Part shown: positions 33,225-42,120 of the stretch, one piece after another
Position numbering within the stretch: the first letter of the stretch is position 1
Layout: each line of letters opens with the position of its first letter
Assembly (NCBI GenBank): GCA_023334545.1
Contig: JAADVB010000075.1
Coordinates: 1 to 64,000 of the forward strand
Origin: Salisapilia sapeloensis
Lineage: Eukaryota > Oomycota > Peronosporomycetes > Peronosporales > Salisapiliaceae
Direction: 5' to 3'
Length of the DNA: 64,000 nucleotides
Position numbers and translations under genes: made by a program
Notes under the pieces: model-generated
The model's database searches: none
Told to the model about the DNA's origin: nothing
The model's input: only the letters and a program-made list of their open reading frames with translations

Positions 33225-34557
33225 GTAGGCGTTTGAACTTGGCATGACATTAAATGATTGGAATCTTCTCGTTGGTACAGACAAGTACTGCTGGTTGGTA
33301 TTTTACCTAGTCTTATGTGGCAGGATCTTCGTCTGAAAGGTAGAAGGCTGTATGATGGCAAAATCGCTGGTAAAAGATGGCATGCTGTGAGCTACAGCCT
33401 TCACAAGTTCTTTTACTTCGAATCACTTTCAATTCGGAGTTTCAGCCAAAATGCTCAAATGTTCGTCGCTATGCTACTAGAGTTGGAATGAACAACAAAA
33501 CCATGTCTTGGTGATATCTGTTATCACTGTCTTACATGGAAAAAGGCAATATGATATAGAATTAAGAAGTCCGTGTTCGTCGAGCGGATAATCGGGTTTT
33601 ATGCAAGGAATGATTAGCATTGTGTCAACAAACACAGATGAAATATAATTGGAATGAAGGCCTACATCTTTGGTGTCGGCCTATTCTTACGTTGCTATCC
33701 ACCTTTCTATTCCTGTTTATGTAAATCTTCCGCTCTTCCGGCATGTATTGACGGGTAACAGTGTCGAGCGTATCATCGGAAGCCCTTCAGGTTGAAGTGT
33801 CATTCGATTTACTTGCAACATTGAGCTCTTCGCCATTTTATTAGGACATAGTACAGTGTGAGACATATATCGATCAATTATTCCGTCTAGCACTGTACAT
33901 TCCCTGTTCCGAAATAATAGCGAAGAGCTCACTAGCGCAAGTAAAGCGAAGAGCTCACCAAGCCTTTTGCGCGCTTTTTCAAATTTGCACACGTCGAGAC
34001 CCAAGCATGCCTTGAAGTCTTCTCGAAGATGGTTTCCTCTTGGTTGCATCCAAGGCGATAACAGACATAAACCAGGAATATGAATTCGCATCTCCATTGG
34101 CAGTACAGAACACTCACTTATGCATTCGATATAGTGGGAGAAAGATCTATTGAAGTTTTGTGTTAGGTTTCCATAGCATGTAGCTACTCTGAATCGCCAA
34201 TTCTCAGCGAACACATAGCTATCCGATTCGATTGTCAAGAATAGAACTACATAAGGCGAATCGCCAATCATGCTGAGTCGGATGCGGGGTTTGAAGCGCT
34301 TTGAAAGAAGTAGGCAAAGCTTGGACCGTGTTGGCGCTGAATGCCAATCTCGACATCAAAAACGATGAACCTTTTGATCAGACACACCCCACTTTCGCAT
34401 CCGATACCTCTATCCCTCTCCAGCGTACTCGAGTCTGACAACGACCACATCAACTACATGTCCAAGACATATGCAACAACTTCCAACTAGTTTAAATCCT
34501 CCATAAAATACCACCTCCTCGAAACTCGTGCAATACCAAGTACTCGCCTACTTAGTC
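33225..34557. other. AT-richer spacer with repeat copies, no supported gene
   Basis: About 1.3 kb between the GH1 and PRP28 genes. It contains dispersed-repeat copy 2 (34191-34290) and a 13-nt direct repeat gcgaagagctcac at 33920-33932 and 33946-33958. It also has a 10-nt inverted pair gaaggctgta/tacagccttc between about 33343 and 33404. A 184-codon open frame on the minus strand (34271-33717) runs through the repeat and shows no domain or normal codon pattern. The spacer looks like decayed mobile DNA. Confidence 0.5.
34191..34290. repeat. Dispersed degenerate repeat, copy 2
   Basis: Counterpart of 290-400, about 34 kb away and in the same orientation. It carries the same order of blocks (gaatcg, attctca, ccgattcgatt, tcaagaata, tacataag, atgctgag), with substitutions and small indels. 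Within the copy gaatcgccaat occurs twice. It lies in the AT-richer spacer between the GH1 gene and the PRP28-like gene. Confidence 0.55.
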
Positions 34558-36876
34558 ATGGATCGAAAGCGTCGACGTAGCTCATCGCCAGAGCCCAAGT
34601 TCTCCAGCAAGGAAGAAGAGGAGGAAGCAAAGCGTGTGGCAGAGATTGCTCGCAAAGCAGAGGAACGAGCTGCCAAGAGACAGCAGACGCAAAAGCCTCG
34701 TGCGAATGGCGATCCCTCCTCTAGCTCCACGGGCGTCACCTTTCGCTCCAAGGAACAGCGAAAGAAGGATGCAATGGAGCGTCTGCGTCAGCGTCAGGAA
34801 GAAGCCGATCGCCGTCGTCGAGAGGCCGAGGAGAGTCGTCGCAAGTTCCTCGAATCTACGTCCTCTCACCCCAGTCGCCGTGATCGGTCTTCCGACCGTC
34901 ACTCAACCACCAAGAAGCCTTCCAGCACACGAGACGAAGCTTCTTCTGCATCCAATCGAGATGAAAAGGAAGAAGAGGCTTTGCAGCAGCTAAAGGACCA
35001 GTACTTGGGTAAGAAGGTGCAGAAGAAGAAGGTCGTGAAAGCGAGTGAAAAGTTCTCCAAAGTCTTTCAATTCGATTGGGATGCAAGTGAAGACACATCC
35101 TCCGACCTGAATCCACTATATAACCAACGTCTAGACGTCAACCTGCTCTTCGGTCGAGGCTATCGTGCCGGCGTCGACTTGCGAGAGCAGCGGAAGAAGA
35201 ACAACTTTTTAACAGAGCTCAGTCGAAAGCGACAGACGGAAGAGCAGCTAGAAGATGAACGTAACCAGAGTCTCTCGAAAGATGAGGTCGCTGCTCGGAG
35301 GAGAGAGCGAGAGAAGGCGCTGGAGAGCATGCAGGCGAGGGAACAGGAGACGATGGAGGCGATGGAGACCAAGGAAGCGCAGGCCTATGGCTCCCACTGG
35401 TCCGACAAGACGCTCGACCAGATGAAAGAGCGCGACTGGCGCATCTTCCGAGAAGACTACGACATCACCATCAAGGGAGGCAAGGCGCCGCATCCGCTGC
35501 GCAACTGGAAGGAAGCGTCGAGCCTCCCGACTGCAGTCTTCCAAGCCATCGAAGCACTCGGCTTTGAGAAGCCATCGCCCATCCAGATGCAGGCAATCCC
35601 CATCGGCCTCGAGCGTCGAGATATCATCGGTATCGCCGAAACCGGGTCTGGTAAGACGCTGGCGTTCATGGTGCCGATCATCGCCTACCTCTACGGCCTC
35701 CCTCCGACCATGATCAGTCGGACGGGGGAGCAAGGTCCCTTGGCGCTCGTGATGGCTCCCACGAGAGAGCTCGCTCTCCAGATCGAGCAGGAAGCTCTCA
35801 AGCTCACAAAGTTCACGACCGTCGGTCCGAAGCAGCAGGAGCATGCCGTCAAGACGGTGGCGGTCGTGGGTGGACAGAGCATCGAGGACCAGGCGTTCAA
35901 GCTCCGACAGGGCATTGACGTTGTGATCGGAACGCCGGGGCGACTGATGGATGCGCTGGACAACCACTACCTCGTCTTGAATCAATGCAACTACGTGGTG
36001 CTAGATGAAGCCGATCGGATGATCGACATGGGCTTCGAGCCGCAGGTGGAGCGCGTCTTGGATGCCATGGGCTCTCTCCTCAAGTCGGAAGCAGAGGACG
36101 AAATGGAGAGACAGATCTCTCTCGCAGCTCGAGGCCAGGACACGAGGTACCGCGTGACAGCCATGTTCAGTGCGACGATGCCGCCAGAGGTCGAGCGTCT
36201 CGCGAAGAACTACCTGCGTCTCCCAGCCATCGTCAAGATCGGAGACGAGGACTCTGGTAAGAACAAGCGCATCAACCAGCGCGTTCTATTCATGAACCCA
36301 GGCAAGAAGCGTGACCGACTCATCGAAGTGCTCGGTCAAGTTCTCAAGCACAAGCCTCGGTCGAGAAAGGAGAAGGCGACGGATAGTGAAAAGGTCATCG
36401 TCTTCGTCAACGTCAAGAAGGAGTGTGACTCGATCTCGAAACTCGTGTCGTCCTCGGGGTTCCGAGCGACTACGCTGCATGGAGGCAAGTCACAGGACCA
36501 GCGAGAGGAGAGTCTCAAGGACTTTCGACAAGGTTTCTGCGACGTCCTCGTCGCGACGGATGTTGCTGGTCGTGGTCTAGACATCCCAGACGTCACGCAC
36601 GTCGTCAACTACGACCTGCCGTCCAAGATTGAGAACTACAGCCATCGCATCGGACGTACAGGACGTGCCGGGAAGGAAGGAGAAGCCATCTCGTTCCTGA
36701 CAGATGACGACGAAGAGATCATGTACGACTTGAAGCAGTACCTGACCTCGACCGACATGCCTGTGCCGACAGAACTGCAGAGCCACCCGTCTGCCAAGGC
36801 TGCGCCAGGAGCTCGAGACGACCGAGGGCACGTGATCGCCAAGAGCAAGCGCGATACGGTCATCTTTAGCAAATAA
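34558..36876 (+). CDS. DEAD-box RNA helicase PRP28/DDX23
   Basis: Single exon, 772 aa from the ATG at 34558. The N-terminal 250 residues are charged and RE/RS-like. The block GRGYRAGVDLREQRKKNNF and the following HWSDKTLDQMKERDWRIFRE with DYDITIKGGKAPHPLRNW are specific to PRP28 and DDX23. Helicase motifs follow in order: AETGSGKT (about 360), PTRELALQIE, VLDEADRMIDMGFEPQ (DEAD at about 483), FSATMPPE, DVAGRGLDIPDVTHVVNYD and HRIGRTGRAG (about 695). In the spliceosome PRP28 displaces U1 from the 5' splice site so that U6 can pair. It is nuclear and probably essential. Confidence 0.95.
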   Translation: MDRKRRRSSSPEPKFSSKEEEEEAKRVAEIARKAEERAAKRQQTQKPRANGDPSSSSTGVTFRSKEQRKKDAMERLRQRQEEADRRRREAEESRRKFLESTSSHPSRRDRSSDRHSTTKKPSSTRDEASSASNRDEKEEEALQQLKDQYLGKKVQKKKVVKASEKFSKVFQFDWDASEDTSSDLNPLYNQRLDVNLLFGRGYRAGVDLREQRKKNNFLTELSRKRQTEEQLEDERNQSLSKDEVAARRREREKALESMQAREQETMEAMETKEAQAYGSHWSDKTLDQMKERDWRIFREDYDITIKGGKAPHPLRNWKEASSLPTAVFQAIEALGFEKPSPIQMQAIPIGLERRDIIGIAETGSGKTLAFMVPIIAYLYGLPPTMISRTGEQGPLALVMAPTRELALQIEQEALKLTKFTTVGPKQQEHAVKTVAVVGGQSIEDQAFKLRQGIDVVIGTPGRLMDALDNHYLVLNQCNYVVLDEADRMIDMGFEPQVERVLDAMGSLLKSEAEDEMERQISLAARGQDTRYRVTAMFSATMPPEVERLAKNYLRLPAIVKIGDEDSGKNKRINQRVLFMNPGKKRDRLIEVLGQVLKHKPRSRKEKATDSEKVIVFVNVKKECDSISKLVSSSGFRATTLHGGKSQDQREESLKDFRQGFCDVLVATDVAGRGLDIPDVTHVVNYDLPSKIENYSHRIGRTGRAGKEGEAISFLTDDDEEIMYDLKQYLTSTDMPVPTELQSHPSAKAAPGARDDRGHVIAKSKRDTVIFSK

Positions 36877-36919
36877 AATTCAAAAAGGACACCCCGACTC
36901 GTATTTATCTCGTTACGCT

Positions 36920-37909
36920 TTAGCTGATTTCTATCGACACGCCCAAGTGGTGCGAGTCGCTGTCGTAGTGACGTATGTCCATCTGAGCCTGCACACGCGT
37001 ACGCAGGTGGCTCGATGTCTGCCACTCGTACGCGCCGATCCAGTATCCATCGGATCCCAAAGAAGTTGATAAGCGTTCTCGATCCGTCACGTCGTACTGG
37101 ACCTTGGCACGAAGCGTCTGCGTCTCTTTTCGTCTGTCCATGACCAGCTGAGAGCCTACCAAGAGCTCTGGGCGCAAGCACTGCGTCACGTCCAGCTGCA
37201 CTAGCTTCATCTTGTCATTCCTAACGAACCATTAGTCTATGTCGTTAGGTAGAGGAGGATGGAGCATACACTTGGAACAGGGCGAGAACATCTTCGTGGA
37301 CGACGCTCGCAGCCATATCCAGCACCGTCACCCGTCCCAAGCGATCGCTATGGTCCAAACCTACGTCATATGCAGCAATGGCACCGACAGACACAGCCTA
37401 CGCTCACGTCAGTACTCTTACATGAACAATAAAATCGGTATGCTTACGCCGAGGTGGACGCCAGCAGTAGCTTCGAGCGTCGGACCGTTGACTGCGTCCA
37501 TCTTGACACCGACGAATCCGTTCTCGTCGCTATAGTCGCATCCGAGACGAGCGTAGGAAGCAGAGGACATGGTCGCAGAAGCGTTTTCTCGAGCTTCCAA
37601 CGTCACGCGCGTCGTGTCCGTCGCACGCAGTCGAGCCTGGAGCTCCATCGCACGATCCGAGTTCAGGCGTATGTGGGACTTGACAATATCGTTGATCTGG
37701 GGCGAGTAGTGCAACGCAGACTGGACGTTCCGCTTCGCGACGGTGCGTAGGAATGGAGAGACGACGGTCGTGCGCAGACCGATGCGAGCTCCATTGCCCG
37801 TGATCGTCGATAGGCCGACAAAGTGCTCCGACTTGCCTGTGGGCGTCAATGGCTCCTGCAGCCACGTCCGGTGGTCTATGAACTCTCGATAGCGACACCA
37901 GCCAGACAT
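36920..37909 (-). CDS. Mitochondrial porin family protein (VDAC/Tom40 type)
   Basis: Three exons, 37909-37448, 37397-37270 and 37220-36920, give 296 aa, close to the usual 280-300 aa of VDAC. The protein alternates polar and non-polar residues in many short strands, as in a beta barrel (SHIRLNSDRAMELQARLRAT, GRVTVLDMAASVVH, LVGSQLVMDRRKETQTLRAK). It ends HHLGVSIEIS, like the beta signal that closes Porin_3 proteins (HKVGLSLELE in VDAC). Both VDAC (metabolite channel) and Tom40 (protein import pore) belong here; the sequence is too diverged to choose. No nucleotide-binding GLK motif is seen. Confidence 0.55.
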
Positions 37910-38760
37910 CGCCCTGAGCTCCTCTTACGTCGACTTGCTGATCTCGACTCGAGGTCGCACGTACCGGCTGACGCGTTCGGTTGTTGCGATTGTAAGCAAC
38001 AGCGTTCGAAACACAGTCCGGAGGCTCTGGAAACCGGAGGGAAATGGACTTCTTTCTATATGTCTATAGGCTGTCTAGATGGTTCTGGCATGTCCTAGAA
38101 CTTGTACTTGTTGGAGGATGTAGAGAGATGCAAATGTAGATAGTTGGCATGTACGAAGGGAGATGATGTTGTATGCAAGGTAGTCAACTGAAAAGTGTAT
38201 CCTGTGGTCGATCGAATGGAAGGTGGACGGGAGTACAGTTACTCGAGCCTCACTCCATGTCGTTTCATGCATATAGCAAGTGTGTAATACGAAAGAGCAG
38301 TAGGATAGAGACTTCCAAGTGACTGTCTCTCCGTTCTGGATCAGAGTCCAGTAGCGACGTCGTAAGCACATCCACAGAGGTTCGAATTGTAAATGCTGGC
38401 TATTATAATCCTCACAAACGCCAGAGGAGCATTTATTCTACTACTTCCGTATCCTACCAACACCCGTTCGCATCCACATTACATTCTTAATCCAATCAAC
38501 GCCAGATTACCAGTAGTACATCACCACGAACTACAAGCCAAGTCCAGTCGAGACCTCATGCACATGGAAACCTACCTCTCCCATCTCACTACACAGGAAT
38601 CTATCCTACCATCCCCACTAGCAGCAATACAAGACAAGCAGCATACAGATCTTCCGACTAGGTCGCCGACATACAGCATAAACAGGTCTCAAATGCCTTT
38701 GAAGATCTGACGCATCACGTACCCTCTATCAAGCATAATCAAATCTTCCGGCCCATCAAG
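37910..38760. other. Intergenic region without a supported gene
   Basis: About 850 nt between the divergent porin and lactonase genes. A 105-codon open frame (38393-38710) has no ATG context, splice partner or recognisable family. The minus strand near 37960 has a GTACGTG donor and downstream acceptors that could form a 5' UTR intron of the porin gene. The remaining sequence gives no clear signal. Confidence 0.5.
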
Positions 38761-39873
38761 ATGACCAGTACGCCCATCACACTCTTCGTAGGCACCTACA
38801 CGCGCAATGAAGGCTTCGTGGACGGGCAAGGCAAGGGTATCTACTCAATTACGCTGGATCCAGCCACTGGACAGCTATCGCCTCTCTCTTTGACCGACAA
38901 CATCGGCACGAACCCGTCCTTCATCACCGCCACCGCCACACACCTCTACGCAGTGAACGAGTGCGATGACCCTGCCTCGACTTCCAAGAACACCGACAAG
39001 ACTGGTTTCGCTGTCGCCTTCAAGATCCAGTCGGACGGAACGCTACAGGAGCTCAACCGACAGGAGACGGGAGGCGTCGCGCCAGCGCACATCGCTCTCA
39101 GCCCAGACCAAAAGTTCGTCTCCGTCGCCAATTACATGGGCGGAAGTGTCGCTCTCTTCCCGGTGCTAGAAGACGGGTCTCTCGGTCCCATGGCAGACCT
39201 CCAGCAGTTCTCTGGTGGATGCGGCGTCAACGCCGAGCGGCAGGAAGCTCCCCACATGCACAGCACGACCTGGGCTCCAGAATCCAACGCGCTCTTCGCC
39301 GCTGACCTTGGTAACGACCGTGTCATGCAGTTCCAATTGGATGCTGCGGCCAAAAAGCTGAGTAAGAACGCTACGACGGAGGCTGCCAACCGCCCGGCAG
39401 GATCCGGACCGAGACACATGGCTGTCCATGCCTCCATCCCTGCTGTCTACATTCTGGATGAGCTTTCCAGCACCGTCGGCGTCCACTCGTACTCTCATGG
39501 CACTGGATCCATGTCGTCGGATGCTCTTCAGACGCTGTCGACGCTGCCGTCGGACTTTCAGGGCTCGGCGCTTGCGGCCGACATCCACATCTCGACCTGC
39601 GGCAAGTTCCTGTACACGTCCAATCGGTTCCACGACAGCATCGCGTGCTTCAAGATCCAGAGCACAGGAGAGCTGGAGCTCATGGACATCGAGTCGACGC
39701 GTGGGAAAACGCCTCGGAACTTTTTGATCTACCAGAACCTGATGCTCGTCGCGAACCAAGACTCGAGCGATATCCAGGTCTTCCGCATCGATTCCGACAC
39801 AGGAAAGCTGACGTTCACCGGCCATTCGCTCCAGACCCCGACGCCAGTGTGCATCGTCCCGATCCAGCAGTAG
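38761..39873 (+). CDS. 6-phosphogluconolactonase, seven-bladed propeller type
   Basis: Single exon, 370 aa. The start LFVGTYTRNEGFVDGQGKGI and the repeated blades (HIALSPDQKFVSVANYMGGS, HSTTWAPESNALFAADLGND, RHMAVHASIPAVYILDELSS, CGKFLYTSNRFHDSIACFKI) match the Lactonase (Pgl/YbhE-like) family. The end RNFLIYQNLMLVANQDSSDI is also typical. The enzyme opens the lactone ring of 6-phosphoglucono-delta-lactone in the oxidative pentose phosphate pathway. Some members act on other lactones. No targeting signal is visible, so it is probably cytosolic. It is intronless, unlike most neighbours, and its family is largely bacterial and fungal; transfer is possible. Confidence 0.9.
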   Translation: MTSTPITLFVGTYTRNEGFVDGQGKGIYSITLDPATGQLSPLSLTDNIGTNPSFITATATHLYAVNECDDPASTSKNTDKTGFAVAFKIQSDGTLQELNRQETGGVAPAHIALSPDQKFVSVANYMGGSVALFPVLEDGSLGPMADLQQFSGGCGVNAERQEAPHMHSTTWAPESNALFAADLGNDRVMQFQLDAAAKKLSKNATTEAANRPAGSGPRHMAVHASIPAVYILDELSSTVGVHSYSHGTGSMSSDALQTLSTLPSDFQGSALAADIHISTCGKFLYTSNRFHDSIACFKIQSTGELELMDIESTRGKTPRNFLIYQNLMLVANQDSSDIQVFRIDSDTGKLTFTGHSLQTPTPVCIVPIQQ

Positions 39874-40018
39874 CGTCTTCCTTTCCTTTTCTCCTAGTTT
39901 CGCATGAAATTCCGTAGCTAGCTCATGAAAATGCATTCGCATGGTTTCATATCCGATGTGTCTTTGTTCTATTCATAGTCTCTCGGTCTGCTAGCGCGCT
40001 AGAGTACTTGATAGAGTG

Positions 40019-41314
40019 ATGGGTACGGAGGTGTGGTCGCTGGAGACGAATGAAGACAAGTTGAATGCTTTGGGAGACACGAAGTCTCTCCTCGGAGCCT
40101 ACATTCCGTCCGGTACCTTCCATAAAGATGTAGAGGAGTTTTGCAAGGCAGCAGACATCACTCCACATCCGCAGCTACTCTTGTCCAGACAGGAACGAGG
40201 TAGAGGTGATACAGAAGACGTTCCAGGAGATGAAGATGGATGTCCAGATGAGATTCAAGTGCGAAACTGGCGCATGGACGCTGGAAACGTATCTGCACTG
40301 TGCTTTGGACTGAAGCATTGTCCTGCCATCCGATCTATCCGGTTGGTCTGTCACTAGCCAAGACCATTCACATACTAGAGCATTGACCTCTCTGCCTTGT
40401 AGGATGTTTAACGCTCAACTTACTATGGACCAACTGACGCAGTTGGTCCAAGTGGTGACCCAGACCAAGGTCCAGGAGCTGTTCGTAGACTGGAACGGTA
40501 TGCAGAGTACGGACGCAGATAAAGAGAATGGTAGCTCGCCTGAAAATCATGTCGGCGCACTGTTCGAGCAGTGCTTGACGAGCGCACCTCACCTGCGCTT
40601 GCTTTCACTCCGAGGAAATGGCATCGACTCCACTGGGGCACTCGCCATTGCACGAGCATTGAGGTCTGGAAACTGTCATCTGGAGGCTTTGAACCTCTTC
40701 CAGAACGACATGGACGATGTTGGAGCAAAGGCATTCGCACAGTCACTCCCGTTCTCGCCAAATATCCGATTCCTGTCGCTCGCAAACAACCGTGTGTCCG
40801 ACGTCGGGTACTTAACTGCCAACTACCATGTACATATCTCTCGATCTAAAGTGTCTGATGTAGACTTCACGCTCTAGTTGGAGGGATCACGAGGCAGGAA
40901 GCAACGCCCGTGATCCTGCAAGAGTTTCAGAATGCAGAGCCTCGCATACAGGCAGAAGTACGCAGGCAGCTTTTTCATACAGATCATGAGCAAATACTAA
41001 TAGTTGAACGTTTTGGGTAGCTGGACCAGGCCAAAAAGGCAAAGAAGAAGATTGATCGAGCAACGGCGATGAAGAACATTGGCTTGCCAGATATGGAAGT
41101 GGTCGAAGAGCAGCAGTACGTCAGTGGAAATGAATCGCTCCAGCACTTGGTCTTGAGCGGAAACTCTTGTATCACGCCACAAGCCATCCACGAGGCAAGT
41201 GCTACGTTGGACGCGTATCGACCGAAACTGGACGCCCACCTCTGTCAGATCAAACTCGAGCGCTTGGATATACAAAAGGAGAACGAATCATTTTCCACGT
41301 TTCTCACATTCTAA
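40019..41314 (+). CDS. Leucine-rich repeat protein (RI/NLRC-type repeats)
   Basis: Four exons: 40019-40341, 40403-40807, 40864-40957 and 41021-41314. They give 371 aa. The central part has LRRs of the ribonuclease-inhibitor type: LRLLSLRGNGIDSTGALAIA, LEALNLFQNDMDDVGAKAFA and IRFLSLANNRVSDVG. A charged segment (AKKAKKKIDRATAMKN) and a last LRR (LQHLVLSGNSCITPQAI) follow. No signal peptide or catalytic domain is present, so it is probably a cytoplasmic scaffold. Related LRR proteins are often found in flagella. The splice into exon 3 was placed to restore VGLHALVGGI. It ends 24 nt from the convergent gene. Confidence 0.72.
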
Positions 41315-41338
41315 ATGAATTGAATGACGACGCTGTCT

Positions 41339-42064
41339 CTACTCTCTTCCTTCCTTTCGTACAGGCTGGTAGTTGCGTTGGAGCTGCTGGAGGATCTTCA
41401 TCAGTGGTGAGAAAACGTACCAAGAGACTAGCACTAGCAGAACGACGATCCACACGATAAGAGGGACAGTCGAGATGGGAAACGCACCAAGAATCATTCG
41501 CTCGACTGCAATGTCAAAGGTGCAAATGCGGCCTCTAGTCCTATCTTTTCTAGCCGAGGGGGGCTCGACACCTCGAGGCTGGACATCTACCGAGAACTCT
41601 ACTTGTAGATAGACACCTTGACTAGTATTCAATCCAGCATTCTCTATCTCTTGCTGCAACCCAAGACGGAATGTGCTTTCGCCATCACTCGTCCCGTTCC
41701 TGAGCTCTACCCACTCTTGCGGATGCAGTCGCAGCTTGGTCGTGTCCAGTCGTCGTAGCTCATCCTTCCCACCTTTATTTCGGAGCTGCTGTCGAGACGC
41801 AATGCGTACGTCTTCGACGCGTATCTCAAATGCAGCAGGGTTAGACGCTGGATGAGAGATCTTGACATCGTACAGACTAGACGTGTGCAGGTCATCCACG
41901 ACAAACCTGTGGAGCGAACCGCACGGCACGTGGTTATTCAACAAGGGCGTTTCTAGCTGGAGGTAGGTTGCATTCTCCTGGAGACTCTGAGCAGTTACTA
42001 GAGCCAAGGTCGTCCAGCAGACCAAGGTCGCTTGGTACATGCGTGTCATGCTGTTCCTGTGCAT
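41339..42064 (-). CDS. Type I membrane protein, conserved, unnamed
   Basis: Single exon, 241 aa. A signal peptide (QATLVCWTTLALVTAQ) is followed by a luminal beta-rich domain and one C-terminal span (VPLIVWIVVLLVLVSWYVF), with a basic cytosolic tail. The block VPCGSLHRFVVDDLHTSSLY followed by DVKISHPASNPAAFEIRV resembles an uncharacterised eukaryotic family known from plants, in which a 'YPAS.PA.F' segment follows a Gly-Ser-Leu-His-Arg-like block. Two N-glycosylation sequons (NGT and NTS) are in the luminal part. The function is unknown. It probably works in the secretory pathway. Confidence 0.65.
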   Translation of the reverse strand: MHRNSMTRMYQATLVCWTTLALVTAQSLQENATYLQLETPLLNNHVPCGSLHRFVVDDLHTSSLYDVKISHPASNPAAFEIRVEDVRIASRQQLRNKGGKDELRRLDTTKLRLHPQEWVELRNGTSDGESTFRLGLQQEIENAGLNTSQGVYLQVEFSVDVQPRGVEPPSARKDRTRGRICTFDIAVERMILGAFPISTVPLIVWIVVLLVLVSWYVFSPLMKILQQLQRNYQPVRKEGRE

Positions 42065-42120
42065 CCGTCCTGCTAAGTACGAGTGTAGCCATTAGGGAGG
42101 AGATAGGTACACGCGTGGTC

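Noticed and set aside
33717-34271. 184-codon open frame on the minus strand
   Set aside because: It overlaps a dispersed repeat, has no recognisable domain, and its composition is like the surrounding AT-richer spacer rather than nearby genes.
35248-35985. 245-codon open frame antisense to the PRP28-like gene
   Set aside because: Shadow of the helicase core; composition dominated by L, R, D and H without motif.
38393-38710. 105-codon open frame upstream of the lactonase
   Set aside because: No motif, no splice partner and a composition like intergenic DNA.
39166-39942. 258-codon open frame antisense to the lactonase
   Set aside because: Shadow of the lactonase; no family features.
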